In this document: in pieces, positions 17,878 through 27,235 of the stretch
Position numbering within the stretch: position 1 is the stretch's first letter
Layout: every line of letters starts with the position of its first letter
DNA from: Thioclava sp. SK-1
GTDB taxonomy: Bacteria > Pseudomonadota > Alphaproteobacteria > Rhodobacterales > Rhodobacteraceae
Reading direction: 5' to 3'
Length of the DNA: 64,000 nt
Assembly: GCF_001705665.1 (NCBI RefSeq)
Contig: NZ_MDHA01000044.1
Coordinates: 248,001-312,000, forward strand
Position numbers and translations under genes: made by a program
Notes under the pieces: generated by a model
Database searches by the model: none
The model's input: only the letters and a program-made list of their open reading frames with translations
Told to the model about the DNA's origin: nothing

Positions 17878-18525
17878 ATGGACCGTATAACTGGGTTGAA
17901 TCCACAGGTTGGGTGGTCACCGTTACTGCTGACACCTGCCCTGAAAGTTGCACCGGCAACAACGGTAGAAGCCGTTGTTTCAAGTGCAAATGTAAACGGT
18001 GGCATGGGAGGCAGCGTTGATACGCAGACTGGAGAAGGTAAGGCTGCTGCCGCGCTTGCGCAATCTGTGAAAAGCCGCACATCAACAGACGAGGCTGCGC
18101 AAAGCGTCTCATCGTCTGATCTTTTATCGGCACCGGCTGGCCCGCCGCCGACCTTCAGGGTAACGCAGCTACAGCAAGAAGCTGCGCGCCTGCGTGCGGG
18201 AATGTTTAGTGCCAGCACAGATGCCGCTGCTGTAGAAACAGCTACCCCGGCGCAATCGACACCCGTCGTGCAAGAAACGCGCTCGACCAGCCGGTCAAGC
18301 GATGGCACGACCACGGAAACGGTCACAACAATGACCCGCACGGTGACGTCGAGGGCACCGACAGAAACGCCGCCAGAAACGGCGGAAACCAAAAAGGTCG
18401 AATTGGAACAGGTGCAAGCCGAGATCAAACAGATCGAAACGCGCACTACTGAACCCGAAGCTGCCCCAAGGGGATATGAAACTGTCGCTGCAGAACCCAT
18501 GCACGACTTGGATGTGACCCGCTAA
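17878..18525 (+). CDS. Low-complexity hypothetical protein
   Basis: A 215-residue protein rich in Thr, Ser, Ala and Glu. It has no recognised domain, signal peptide or membrane segment. The first 60 residues resemble a disordered linker; 90-115 (VTQLQQEAARLRAGMF) and 175-195 (KKVELEQVQAEIKQIETR) look helical, possibly coiled coil. GGAG precedes the ATG at 17878 by 8 nt. It is 105 bp downstream of the TetR gene and converges on preA. Composition suggests a surface, flagellar or scaffold role, but nothing proves it. Confidence 0.55.
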   Translation: MDRITGLNPQVGWSPLLLTPALKVAPATTVEAVVSSANVNGGMGGSVDTQTGEGKAAAALAQSVKSRTSTDEAAQSVSSSDLLSAPAGPPPTFRVTQLQQEAARLRAGMFSASTDAAAVETATPAQSTPVVQETRSTSRSSDGTTTETVTTMTRTVTSRAPTETPPETAETKKVELEQVQAEIKQIETRTTEPEAAPRGYETVAAEPMHDLDVTR

Positions 18526-18590
18526 ACCGCCATCTGCGGGATTACGCGGGCGCGTCTCCCCCCAACCAGTCAGCTTGCGATCCTGCACTT

Positions 18591-18618
18591 GGGCCGCGTG
18601 GATGCTCCCACGCGGCCC
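18591..18618. terminator. Hairpin between convergent genes (17878 gene and preA)
   Basis: GGGCCGCGTGG (18591-18601) pairs perfectly over 11 bp with CCACGCGGCCC (18608-18618). It sits in the 114-bp gap between two convergent genes and could stop both transcripts. T-runs are poor on either side. Confidence 0.6.
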
Positions 18619-18639
18619 TTGGCGATACCTATCGCCGTA

Positions 18640-19938
18640 TCACTGTGCCGCCTGTGATGACGGATTATTGGGGTGGCTGGTCCAATTTCCGTAGCCCGCC
18701 ACCGGCGTGCCCGTCCGCTGATCGACCTCACCCAATGCCAATTCACGCATCGAAATGCAATCCACCGGACATACATCAACGCATAGATTGCACGCCACGC
18801 ATTCCTCATCCTTGACCGAATAGACCCGATCCGACGATACTGCGATCGCCTGATGCGAGGTGTCTTCGCAGGCAGCATAACACCGACCACATTTGATACA
18901 ATCGTCTTCGTTGATCTGCGCCTTGGTCACATAATTGAGATTCAGATATTGCCAATCCGTGGTGTTGGGCACGGCGCGACCAGAGATCTGATCGACACTG
19001 GTGAAGCCCTTTTTATCCATGTAATCTGATAGTCCAGAGATCATTTCCTGCACGATTTTGAACCCGTAGGTCATCGCCGCCGTGCACACCTGCACGTTGC
19101 TTGCCCCAAGCGCCAGAAATTCCGCCGCGTCGCGCCAAGTTGTGACCCCGCCGATACCCGAAATTGGCAGACCGGCCGTTGCTGGATCGCGCGCGATCTC
19201 GGCCACCATATTCAGTGCAATCGGCTTGACGGCTGGGCCGCAGTAGCCGCCGTGACTGCCCTTTCCATCAATCGTGGGCTGCGGTGCGAAATTATCCAAA
19301 TCTACGGATGTTATTGAATTAATTGTATTAATCAGGCTGACAGCATCTGCACCACCGCGTTTTGCTGCCTGTGCAGGGGCGCGAATATCCGTAATATTGG
19401 GCGTCAATTTTACGATCACCGGCATCCGCGTATAGTGCTTACACCAGCGCGTCACCATTTCGATATACTCAGGCACCTGCCCGACGGCAGATCCCATACC
19501 ACGTTCGGCCATACCATGCGGACAGCCGAAGTTCAGCTCAATCCCATCTGCCCGGGTCTCCTCAACCCGAGGCAAAATCGCTTTCCAAGCCTCTTCCTCG
19601 CATGGCACCATGATAGAGGCGATCAGCGCCCGATCCGGGTAATCACGTTTGACCGAGGTCATCTCTTGCAGATTCACCTCCAACGGGCGATCGGTGATAA
19701 GTTCAATGTTATTGAGCCCCAAAACACGCCGATCGGCACCGTAAACGACACCGTAGCGCGGACCGTTGACATTCACCACCGGCGGGCCTTCGGCACCCAG
19801 TGTTTTCCACACAACACCGCCCCAGCCTGCCTCAAATGCACGGCGCACATTGTATTCCTTATCCGTGGGCGGCGCCGAGGCCAACCAAAATGGATTGGGA
19901 GATTTGATCCCCAGGAAGTTGCTCGTCAGATCCGCCAT
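18640..19938 (-). CDS. preA: NAD-dependent dihydropyrimidine dehydrogenase, PreA subunit
   Basis: A 432-residue subunit that reduces uracil and thymine to dihydro-pyrimidines with PreT. The N-terminal two-thirds is an FMN-binding TIM barrel of the dihydroorotate-dehydrogenase type (NPFWLASAPPT near 15, ELNFGCPHGM near 135). The C terminus has two 4Fe-4S ferredoxin motifs, CIKCGRCYAAC and CVACNLCVDVCPVDC. It begins 3 bp after the preT stop, so the two are co-transcribed. The next pathway steps (dihydropyrimidinase, beta-ureidopropionase) are not in the window. Confidence 0.95.
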   Translation of the reverse strand: MADLTSNFLGIKSPNPFWLASAPPTDKEYNVRRAFEAGWGGVVWKTLGAEGPPVVNVNGPRYGVVYGADRRVLGLNNIELITDRPLEVNLQEMTSVKRDYPDRALIASIMVPCEEEAWKAILPRVEETRADGIELNFGCPHGMAERGMGSAVGQVPEYIEMVTRWCKHYTRMPVIVKLTPNITDIRAPAQAAKRGGADAVSLINTINSITSVDLDNFAPQPTIDGKGSHGGYCGPAVKPIALNMVAEIARDPATAGLPISGIGGVTTWRDAAEFLALGASNVQVCTAAMTYGFKIVQEMISGLSDYMDKKGFTSVDQISGRAVPNTTDWQYLNLNYVTKAQINEDDCIKCGRCYAACEDTSHQAIAVSSDRVYSVKDEECVACNLCVDVCPVDCISMRELALGEVDQRTGTPVAGYGNWTSHPNNPSSQAAQ

Positions 19939-19941
19939 GGA

Positions 19942-21285
19942 TTATCCCTTCGCCAAGAAAAGGTGAATATCTTCAGCCGCATCGCGCCCCTGCGCCACAG
20001 CTGTCACAGTCAGATCATCACCTGCATGGGTGCAATCCCCCCCAGCCCAAACACGCGCCATACTGGTGCGCCCGGCGCCGTCCGTGATGATCTTGCCGCC
20101 TTTCACAATCACAATTTCGGGCATGTCCCCAAGGGTTTGACCGATAGCTGTGAAACATTGATCGGCCGGCAGGCGGAAGGTAGCGTCGGTCATTTCCAGC
20201 CCGTCGGGCCCGTTTTTGGTGTAGCAAAATTCAATATGACGCACCGCGCCATTGCCGATAATCGCTTTGGGGGCCGCATGTTCGATGATCCGCACACCGC
20301 GCGACAGTGCGATCTCTTGTTCATGCGCGGACGCAGGCATGGCATCGCGTCCACGCCGATAGACGATGGTGACATTTAACGCACCAAGCAGCTTGGCCTG
20401 AACCGCCGCATCCACCGCCGTCATCCCGCCGCCGATCACAACAACGTCACGCCCAATGGGCAGCGCGGCCAGATCGCTGGCCTGACGCAGCTGAGCAATA
20501 AAATTCGTTGCCGGAATGATATTGTCTTTATCTTCACCCTTCAGCCGCAGCGCATTTACCCCAGACAGGCCCATGCCCAAAAACACTGCGTCAGATTGCG
20601 CCAGAATATCGGACAAATCACCGTCCCCGGCCCGGCCCAACTGCCAGTTTTCCACCATCTTGATGCCGCCGATCTGCATCAGCCATGCGACCTCTGCCGC
20701 CGCGAACCCTTCTACAGCCTTATACGAAGCAATACCAAATTCGTTCAAACCGCCCGCTTTGGGCCGGGCGTCATATATCGTGACACTATGCCCTTTCATT
20801 GCCAGACGATGCGCACAGGCAAGCCCGGCAGGCCCCGCACCGATCACCGACACAGTGCGCCCGGTCGCTGCGGCACGGGTATAGGGATGATCTTGCCGCG
20901 CCATCACGCCATCAGTGGCAAAGCGTTGAAGACGCCCAATTTCGACCGGTTTACCTTCGGCCTTCATTCGCACACAGGCGCCTTCGCACAGGTTTTCGGT
21001 GGGGCACACTCTGGCACACATCCCACCCAAAATATTGCTGTCAAAAATTGTCATGCCCGCCGCATCCGGGGTCTGCGTTGCGATTTGCCGAATGAACAGC
21101 GGGATATCGATATCGGTTGGACAGGCCGTCTGGCAGGGCGCATCATGGCAGAAATAGCACCGATCGGCGGCCACCTGTGCTTCATGTGCGGTAAGCGAGG
21201 GCGCGATATCAGTGAAATTCTGCGCCAATGCGTCGGGGCTAAGCCGGTTGGCACAGATCCCTTCGGTAAGCTGGCTATTGGACAT
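19942..21285 (-). CDS. preT: NAD-dependent dihydropyrimidine dehydrogenase, PreT subunit
   Basis: A 447-residue flavoprotein that passes electrons from NADH to PreA. It resembles the glutamate-synthase small subunit: an N-terminal Cys-rich Fe-S region (CYFCHDAPCQTACPTDID near 43 and CARVCPTENLCEGAC near 90), the FAD site VSVIGAGPAGLACA near 147, and the NAD(P) site VVVIGGGMTAVDAAVQAK near 280. It starts at ATG 21285 with AGGAC just upstream. It diverges from accB; a RutR-like dyad lies 52 bp ahead. Confidence 0.94.
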   Translation of the reverse strand: MSNSQLTEGICANRLSPDALAQNFTDIAPSLTAHEAQVAADRCYFCHDAPCQTACPTDIDIPLFIRQIATQTPDAAGMTIFDSNILGGMCARVCPTENLCEGACVRMKAEGKPVEIGRLQRFATDGVMARQDHPYTRAAATGRTVSVIGAGPAGLACAHRLAMKGHSVTIYDARPKAGGLNEFGIASYKAVEGFAAAEVAWLMQIGGIKMVENWQLGRAGDGDLSDILAQSDAVFLGMGLSGVNALRLKGEDKDNIIPATNFIAQLRQASDLAALPIGRDVVVIGGGMTAVDAAVQAKLLGALNVTIVYRRGRDAMPASAHEQEIALSRGVRIIEHAAPKAIIGNGAVRHIEFCYTKNGPDGLEMTDATFRLPADQCFTAIGQTLGDMPEIVIVKGGKIITDGAGRTSMARVWAGGDCTHAGDDLTVTAVAQGRDAAEDIHLFLAKG

Positions 21286-21336
21286 TGTGTCCTCCGTGCT
21301 GGCATCTGGTTTTGCTCAGGCTTGCACAAGCAATAA

Positions 21337-21354
21337 TTTTATCAAGTGGTAAAA
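21337..21354 (-). promoter_or_regulatory. Candidate RutR-type operator for preTA
   Basis: TTTTATCA-AG-TGGTAAAA is an 18-bp dyad with 7 of 8 arm positions matching. RutR sites in E. coli follow TTGACCA-NN-TGGTCAA; this one keeps the CA-NN-TGG centre and the spacing. It is 52 bp upstream of preT, and a RutR-like gene lies nearby. Confidence 0.55.
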
Positions 21355-21561
21355 AATATTTACTCAGCAAAAGCCCTTCAACAGGACGCTAAAACCTGAT
21401 TTCCGGGCCAATTGATTAATGTTTAAGCAAGCTGGAGTGAATTCCTTTGGTTCGTTAGCGCTTTTCACCTCTGCGTTCGTGGCGTATAAGCGCACGCAAA
21501 CACCATTCAGGCCGTGCCGGGCGGAGAAACTATCATGCCTCCCGCACGCAATGAGGACAGC

Positions 21562-22056
21562 ATGACCGATAACACCCGTGAAAATGATGTGGCCTTCATC
21601 AAGGCGCTGGCTGAGCTTTTGAACAAAAACGAGCTGACCGAAATCGCCGTGACCCGTGAATATGGCGATGATGACAGCCTGAAGGTTCGCGTTTCCAAAC
21701 AAATGAACGTTGTGGCTGCGCCTGCTGCCTCTGCCCCTGCCGCGGCGGCGACCGCCCCTGCAGCCATTGCAGGCCCTGCCCCCACCGACACGCCTTCGGC
21801 TGCTGAAGATCCTGCAGACCATCCCGGCGCCGTTACATCGCCCATGGTTGGCACAATCTATATGTCACCAGAACCCGGCGCGAGCGCTTTCGTCAAACCC
21901 GGAGATCAGGTCAAAGAAGGCCAGACACTGCTGATCGTCGAAGCGATGAAAACAATGAACCATATCCCGGCGCCGAAATCCGGCACGGTCAAGCGTATCC
22001 TTGTGGATGATGCGCAGCCTGTGGAGTTTGGCTCACCGCTGATGATTATCGAATAA
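21562..22056 (+). CDS. accB: Acetyl-CoA carboxylase biotin carboxyl carrier protein
   Basis: A 164-residue carrier whose biotin swings between AccC and the carboxyltransferase in malonyl-CoA synthesis. The biotinylated lysine is K130 in EAMKTMN, at the beta-turn of the biotinyl domain (about 90-164). The N-terminal 1-50 segment is the helical interaction region, joined by an Ala/Pro linker at 52-90. The ATG at 21562 has GAGGA about 6 nt upstream; an earlier in-frame start has weaker support. accC follows after 10 bp. Confidence 0.94.
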   Translation: MTDNTRENDVAFIKALAELLNKNELTEIAVTREYGDDDSLKVRVSKQMNVVAAPAASAPAAAATAPAAIAGPAPTDTPSAAEDPADHPGAVTSPMVGTIYMSPEPGASAFVKPGDQVKEGQTLLIVEAMKTMNHIPAPKSGTVKRILVDDAQPVEFGSPLMIIE

Positions 22057-22066
22057 GGGGCCTGAG

Positions 22067-23416
22067 ATGTTCGACAAGATCCTGATCGCCAACCGGGGCG
22101 AAATCGCACTGCGTGTCATCCGCGCGTGCCGCGAGATGGGGATCGCCTCTGTTGCGGTCCATTCAACGGCAGATTCGGACGCAATGCATGTGCGTATGGC
22201 CGATGAATCGGTGTGTATCGGTCCCAATTCTTCGACCGATAGCTATCTTTCCGTACCTGCCATTGTTGCCGCCTGTGAAGTGACCGGTGCGCAGGCAATC
22301 CACCCCGGTTACGGTTTCCTGTCTGAAAACGCGAATTTCGTGCAGATTCTGGAAGATCACGACATTAAATTCATCGGCCCCTCGGCGGAACATATCCGCA
22401 TGATGGGCGATAAAATTACCGCCAAAGAGACGGCTGCAAAGCTGGGTATTCCGGTTGTTCCCGGCTCTGCCGGTGGTGTTCCGACCATTGAAGATGCGAA
22501 AAAAGTTGCCGCTGAAATGGGTTATCCGGTCATCATCAAGGCAACTGCCGGCGGCGGTGGTCGCGGTATGAAAGTGGCCCTGAACGAGGATGAGATCGAA
22601 TCCGCGTTCCGCACGGCACGTTCAGAATCCAAAGCGGCCTTCGGTAATGACGAAGTTTATATTGAGAAATATTTGCAACGTCCGCGCCACATTGAAATTC
22701 AGGTCTTTGGCGATGGCAAAGGCCGTGGTGTGCATCTGGGCGAGCGTGACTGCTCGCTACAGCGGCGCCACCAAAAAGTGTTCGAAGAGGCGCCCGGCCC
22801 CTGTATCACCCCCGAAGAACGTGCGCGGATCGGTAAAATCTGCGCCGATGCCATCGGTCAGATGGGCTATGCGGGCGCGGGTACGATCGAATTTCTGTAT
22901 GAGGATGGCGAGTTCTACTTCATTGAAATGAACACGCGCCTTCAGGTGGAACACCCAGTTACCGAAGCCATTTTTGGTGTGGATCTTGTGCGCCAACAAA
23001 TCATGGTTGCCGCTGGTCTGGGTATGGAATTTGAACAAGACGACCTGCAGATCAACGGCCACGCGATTGAGGTCCGTATCAACGCAGAGAAACTGCCTAA
23101 TTTCTCGCCCTGCCCGGGCAAAATCACCGCTTATCACGCCCCCGGTGGTTTGGGTGTGCGGATGGATTCGGCGCTGTATACCGGCTATTCTATTCCGCCC
23201 TATTACGACAGCTTGATCGCAAAATTGATCGTGCATGGCCGTGACCGCCCGGAAGCCTTGGCGCGCCTGCACCGCGCCCTGGGCGAGCTGATTGTCGATG
23301 GTATTGATACTACGGTGCCCCTGTTCGACGCCCTACTGCAAGAGCCAGACGTTCAATCGGGCAACTACTCCATCCATTGGCTAGAAAAATGGCTGGAGCG
23401 GAACTTCGGTAAATAA
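22067..23416 (+). CDS. accC: Acetyl-CoA carboxylase biotin carboxylase
   Basis: A 449-residue ATP-grasp enzyme that carboxylates biotin on AccB using ATP and bicarbonate. The N-terminal DKILIANRGEIALRVIRAC, the glycine-rich ATP loop KATAGGGGRGMK (about 160-171) and the catalytic EMNTRLQVEHPVTE (about 288-301) are complete. Length equals that of E. coli AccC. It follows accB by 10 bp and is closed by a strong terminator 8 bp after its stop. Confidence 0.96.
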   Translation: MFDKILIANRGEIALRVIRACREMGIASVAVHSTADSDAMHVRMADESVCIGPNSSTDSYLSVPAIVAACEVTGAQAIHPGYGFLSENANFVQILEDHDIKFIGPSAEHIRMMGDKITAKETAAKLGIPVVPGSAGGVPTIEDAKKVAAEMGYPVIIKATAGGGGRGMKVALNEDEIESAFRTARSESKAAFGNDEVYIEKYLQRPRHIEIQVFGDGKGRGVHLGERDCSLQRRHQKVFEEAPGPCITPEERARIGKICADAIGQMGYAGAGTIEFLYEDGEFYFIEMNTRLQVEHPVTEAIFGVDLVRQQIMVAAGLGMEFEQDDLQINGHAIEVRINAEKLPNFSPCPGKITAYHAPGGLGVRMDSALYTGYSIPPYYDSLIAKLIVHGRDRPEALARLHRALGELIVDGIDTTVPLFDALLQEPDVQSGNYSIHWLEKWLERNFGK

Positions 23417-23423
23417 GTCATTC

Positions 23424-23449
23424 AGGCCCGCGTTCGTCGCGGGCCTTTT
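23424..23449 (+). terminator. Terminator after accBC
   Basis: An 8-bp GC stem, GGCCCGCG/CGCGGGCC, around TTCGT is followed by TTTT (23446-23449). It is extended to 9 bp by the A24-T46 pair. Confidence 0.9.
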
Positions 23450-23509
23450 CACTGCCGGCTGCCTTATGCGCCGCCATCCCAGCAACGCTGTGGTTTCATT
23501 TGGAACACA

Positions 23510-24214
23510 TCACACTGGCCGCAGCAGACAGGTGGCCCGGCGTTTGTTTTCAAGCCGAAAGTAATCATTCACAGGCTTGCGCCGCTGCACCGGCAGGCGC
23601 GTCCAATCAATCCATTCACAACTAAACCCCAAGACATCCGCCATCGCTTCCATCGCAGGGAACGACGGAATGCCGATCAAGGTTCGCTCCTGTCCGGGGA
23701 ATTGCGCAATCGCGTTTAGATCTTTATCCGTTCGTTCACGGACAAGCTGAATCACCGGGCCGTTTCGGATCGCAAATTCACTGTCCACAATCACCAGCTT
23801 CGGCTTCAGCTGACGGATCAATCGAAACAGGCGCATGTGATCCATTACATGATACAAAATTCCCAGCACCGCGATGACATCATATTGCTCGCCTGCGGCA
23901 ATTGCTTTTTCCATCCCGTCGAACACATCGTCGCAGCGCAAGCTAGAACGGGATTTATGATCCACTGCCGGAAAATCCGCGTAAGATTGCACAAGCCCGG
24001 CACGGCCTTCAATCCCCACCACCTCTGACGCGCCTGCGCAGGCGAAGGCGAATGTCCAGCGCCCGTCATGCGCGGCAAGATCGAGCACCCTAGCCCCTGC
24101 AATTTCATCCGCGAGCGGTGCGATAATCATGTCGTGGCGACAATTCATACGTTCAACAGGACCGGCCTGCCCTTCATATCGCGGGAGGTCGGGTAGAAAA
24201 TCGAAAAAGCCCAT
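23510..24214 (-). CDS. Class I SAM-dependent methyltransferase
   Basis: A 234-residue methyltransferase of the Rossmann-fold class. SAM motif I is VLDLAAHDGRW at about 43-53, with EVVGIEGR as the acidic loop after strand two, and YDVIAVLGILYHVMDH near 112-127 as motif IV. The LYHV run resembles CmoB/DUF1698-type methyltransferases, but substrate is not readable. It is on the minus strand between accC and aat, starting at ATG 24214. Confidence 0.75.
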   Translation of the reverse strand: MGFFDFLPDLPRYEGQAGPVERMNCRHDMIIAPLADEIAGARVLDLAAHDGRWTFAFACAGASEVVGIEGRAGLVQSYADFPAVDHKSRSSLRCDDVFDGMEKAIAAGEQYDVIAVLGILYHVMDHMRLFRLIRQLKPKLVIVDSEFAIRNGPVIQLVRERTDKDLNAIAQFPGQERTLIGIPSFPAMEAMADVLGFSCEWIDWTRLPVQRRKPVNDYFRLENKRRATCLLRPV

Positions 24215-24304
24215 AATTGCCTTCTGCCATTGGCTCAGTCATCTTGATACAGCAAGGTTAACCCGATGAGCTTGCGAAGCGATTAACGACGAACGGATAA
24301 TGGA

Positions 24305-24943
24305 ATGACAGACCGTCTGACCGCCCAGGCCCTGCTGACAGGCTATGCGCGTGGCATTTTTCCAATGGCTGAAAGTCGGGATGACGACACGCTGTATTGG
24401 TTTGAACCAAAGCTCCGTGGGATCATTCCACTGAACGGATTTCGGCTATCTCGCTCACTTGCGAAAGAGCTGCGCAAAGCGCGCTACCAAATCCGCGTGA
24501 ACACGGATTTCCGCGCAACTGTAGAAGGCTGCGCTGCGCGGGACGAAACCTGGATTAATGATGCGCTATTCGCTTTATATGACGATTTGCATGCGGCCGA
24601 TCATGCGCATTCGCTAGAGGTCTGGAACGGCGCAAAATTGGTTGGCGGCGTGTTCGGCGTAACGTTGGGTGGGGCGTTCTTTGGTGAAAGCATGTTTTCT
24701 CGCGTGCCCAATGCCTCAAAAATCGCACTCGCTTATGCGGTGGATCGCCTGCGTCAAAACGGCTTTAAATTGTTTGATACGCAATATTTAACCTCCCATC
24801 TGGCCAGTCTGGGAGGTATTGAAATTTCGCGTAAAGACTATCAGATACGGCTATCGCAGGCCCTGCACACCCATGCCAGCTTTACAAAACGTATCGAAGA
24901 TGACCCTCAATCCGTATTACAGCGCATGACCCAAACATCATAG
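24305..24943 (+). CDS. aat: Leucyl/phenylalanyl-tRNA-protein transferase
   Basis: A 212-residue cytosolic enzyme that adds Leu or Phe from tRNA to proteins with N-terminal Arg or Lys, marking them for ClpS/ClpAP. Family landmarks are GYARGIFPMAE, WFEPKLRGIIPL, ETWINDALFALY, LVGGVFGVTLGGAFFGESMFS and FDTQYLTSHLASLGG. Its last 37 bp overlap the end of the convergent DUF2155 gene. The clpP and clpX genes lie 1-3 kb away on the other strand. Confidence 0.94.
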   Translation: MTDRLTAQALLTGYARGIFPMAESRDDDTLYWFEPKLRGIIPLNGFRLSRSLAKELRKARYQIRVNTDFRATVEGCAARDETWINDALFALYDDLHAADHAHSLEVWNGAKLVGGVFGVTLGGAFFGESMFSRVPNASKIALAYAVDRLRQNGFKLFDTQYLTSHLASLGGIEISRKDYQIRLSQALHTHASFTKRIEDDPQSVLQRMTQTS

Positions 24944-25299
24944 CGCGGATGATCCAATGCAGATAGTGCCGGGCTATCTGCCATCATCCACCCCGAAAAG
25001 GCCGGCTGTGTGGCACCTTTATCGGCGATCATGACCCGTGCATATGCGTTTGATGACGGGTCATTGGCGGGATACCGGCATTCTTGCAACGTAACGGTAA
25101 TGAACCCGTATTGAACCGTTTGACCAACCGCTAGGTCGATATTTGATGCAACTCCGGTCACCTTATCCAGACCACGCAAAAGCGCGCCAGAGGATTCAGC
25201 CAAACCCGATGGCGCGTTCGCCGGGACGTCCTGCGCCCAGCCCGGGGTGCACAGCATCACAATTGATGCAATCATCGCAGCACAGCGCATTGGTTTCAC
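24907..25299 (-). CDS. Exported DUF2155 domain protein
   Basis: A 130-residue protein with a signal peptide (cleavage near GWAQ-D, residue 23) and a DUF2155 domain that shows [22 protein letters not shown] and the LQECRYPAN...SNAYARVMI core. Function is unknown; the family is widespread in Rhodobacterales next to aat and NDUFA12, as here. The proposed GTG start at 25299 overlaps the TGA of the upstream NDUFA12 gene (GTGA), which favours coupled translation; ATG at 25290 is an alternative. Its 3' end overlaps aat by 37 bp. Confidence 0.8.
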   Translation of the reverse strand: MKPMRCAAMIASIVMLCTPGWAQDVPANAPSGLAESSGALLRGLDKVTGVASNIDLAVGQTVQYGFITVTLQECRYPANDPSSNAYARVMIADKGATQPAFSGWMMADSPALSALDHPRYDVWVMRCNTD

Positions 25300-25670
25300 T
25301 CTGGCTGCCAGGCCTCGTAATCACTGCGCGCAACCGGCTGCGCACGGTGCAACGATCCCGCCGGGACATATGCCGCTGGCGTGCCAGTCAGGTTTTCTTC
25401 ATGCGGTTTTTCCCAAGACTTATGAGCCATCGGTGCAGTGGTCGGCGGCTCATCATAGGTGTGATGAAGCCAGCCATGCCAATCAGGTGTCACCCGGCTT
25501 GCCTGCGATTCCCCGTTATAAATAACCCAACGGCGTTTCGTATCTTTGGTTTGGTAAAAAATATTACCTTGTTCATCGCTACCGACTTTCACGCCGTTGC
25601 GCGATGTCCAGAAACGGGTTCCAAGGGTCTGACCATTCCACCAGGTCAAAATCTGAAGCAGGGTTTTCAT
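25296..25670 (-). CDS. NADH:ubiquinone oxidoreductase NDUFA12-type subunit
   Basis: A 124-residue protein related to the mitochondrial complex I accessory subunit NDUFA12 (B17.2). The conserved stretch runs [32 protein letters not shown] and DEPP. It is found in alphaproteobacteria and associates peripherally with complex I. The ATG at 25670 has GGAGGTAGCAC upstream. It is the first gene of a two-gene unit with DUF2155. Confidence 0.9.
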   Translation of the reverse strand: MKTLLQILTWWNGQTLGTRFWTSRNGVKVGSDEQGNIFYQTKDTKRRWVIYNGESQASRVTPDWHGWLHHTYDEPPTTAPMAHKSWEKPHEENLTGTPAAYVPAGSLHRAQPVARSDYEAWQPE

Positions 25671-25783
25671 GTGCTACCTCCGCGCGCTATCTGTCCCCTT
25701 ATACCGCAGCAGGCGGTAAGGTCCAGTGGCCGTTTGAACCCATTGATACGACAGCTTTACATATCGAAGATTAACACATGACA

Positions 25784-25813
25784 ACGCCTGCCGAAGAAAT
25801 CTCCGACAGGCGT
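25784..25813 (-). terminator. Terminator after clpX
   Basis: On the minus strand a 13-bp stem with two G-T wobbles (ACGCCTGTCGGAG / CTTCGGCAGGCGT, loop ATTT) begins 23 bp after the clpX stop. The T-run is modest. Confidence 0.75.
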
Positions 25814-25835
25814 CATATACTGTGATCAGGACCGA

Positions 25836-27101
25836 TTATCCTGCGGTTTTCGGCTCTTTCTTTTGGTCTGCATAGATAATTAACGGCTTGGCGTCCGCCG
25901 ATTCGACCGCTTCTTGATTGACCACGATCTCTTCAACACCTTCCATACCCGGAAGCTCAAACATCGTATCCAGCAAGATATCTTCCAAGATGGACCGCAA
26001 GCCGCGCGCACCCGTCTTGCGTTCAATCGCCCGTTTTGCAATCGCCATCAGCGCATCGTCTGTGAAGCTCAGCGTAACGCCTTCAATCTCAAACAGGCGT
26101 TGGTACTGTTTGACCAAGGCGTTTTTGGGTTGCGTCAGAATAATGACAAGCGCGTCTTCGTCCAGGTCGGTTAACGTCGCAATCACCGGCAAACGGCCGA
26201 CAAATTCCGGAATAAGCCCGAATTTCAGAAGGTCTTCTGGCTCCAGCTCTTTGAACAGTTCACCAACACCGCGATCGTCATTGTTCTTCACCTCGGCGCC
26301 AAAGCCCATAGCAGAGCCCTTGCCACGCGCAGCAATGATCCGGTCAAGACCTGCGAACGCACCGCCGCAGATAAACAGGATATTCGTTGTATCGACCTGC
26401 AAGAACTCTTGCTGAGGATGTTTGCGCCCACCTTGAGGGGGAACTGACGCCACAGTGCCTTCCATGATCTTCAGCAAGGCCTGCTGCACGCCCTCGCCCG
26501 ATACATCGCGCGTAATCGACGGATTGTCAGACTTACGCGTAATCTTATCGACTTCATCGATATAAACGATACCGCGCTGCGCACGCTCAACATTGTATTC
26601 CGACGCCTGAAGCAATTTCAGGATGATATTTTCAACATCTTCCCCCACATAACCGGCTTCGGTCAATGTGGTCGCATCTGCCATTGTGAACGGCACATCC
26701 AAAATACGCGCCAAGGTTTGTGCCAGAAGCGTCTTACCGCAACCAGTTGGACCAATCAGCATGATGTTGGATTTTGCCAGTTCGATATCTTGCTTCGTAC
26801 CGTGGTTCAGACGTTTGTAATGGTTGTGAACCGCGACCGACAGAACACGTTTGGCGTGTTCCTGACCAATCACATAATCATCAAGGACTTTACAAATATC
26901 GCGGGGTGTCGGAACCCCTTCAGAGCTTTTCAACCCGGCCGATTTCGTCTCTTCACGAATGATGTCCATGCACAGCTCGACACATTCGTCGCAGATGAAC
27001 ACCGTTGGCCCTGCAATAAGCTTGCGGACCTCGTGCTGGCTCTTGCCACAGAACGAGCAATAAAGCGTGTTCTTGCTGTCGGAGCCTGAATTATTCGCCA
27101 T
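25836..27101 (-). CDS. clpX: ATP-dependent protease ATPase subunit ClpX
   Basis: A 421-residue AAA+ unfoldase that feeds substrates, including ssrA-tagged proteins, to ClpP. The N-terminal zinc-binding domain has [12 protein letters not shown] and [10 protein letters not shown]. Walker A is GPTGCGKT at about 117-124, followed by VGEDVENI, Walker [11 protein letters not shown], and the sensor-2 region GARGLRSI. Length is typical. It lies 134 bp downstream of clpP on the same strand, the standard clpPX order. Confidence 0.97.
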   Translation of the reverse strand: MANNSGSDSKNTLYCSFCGKSQHEVRKLIAGPTVFICDECVELCMDIIREETKSAGLKSSEGVPTPRDICKVLDDYVIGQEHAKRVLSVAVHNHYKRLNHGTKQDIELAKSNIMLIGPTGCGKTLLAQTLARILDVPFTMADATTLTEAGYVGEDVENIILKLLQASEYNVERAQRGIVYIDEVDKITRKSDNPSITRDVSGEGVQQALLKIMEGTVASVPPQGGRKHPQQEFLQVDTTNILFICGGAFAGLDRIIAARGKGSAMGFGAEVKNNDDRGVGELFKELEPEDLLKFGLIPEFVGRLPVIATLTDLDEDALVIILTQPKNALVKQYQRLFEIEGVTLSFTDDALMAIAKRAIERKTGARGLRSILEDILLDTMFELPGMEGVEEIVVNQEAVESADAKPLIIYADQKKEPKTAG

Positions 27102-27235
27102 CTCTACCTCTGCGCTGCTGCTGGGATGTCATCCACCCCTGCCGGTATGTCGATCAAGCCGGCCTTTCACCGAAGTCTAGGCCAGCCCAACCGTCATGCC
27201 AATGTCAAATTCATCCCCCGGTTAAGGGATGATCG

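Noticed and set aside
19435-20379. A 314-codon open frame on the plus strand
   Set aside because: Antisense to preA and preT, with no recognisable protein features.
21949-21969. AMKTMN instead of AMKMMN at the AccB biotin site
   Set aside because: The Thr variant occurs in alphaproteobacterial AccB proteins as far as I know and does not affect the biotinylated Lys.
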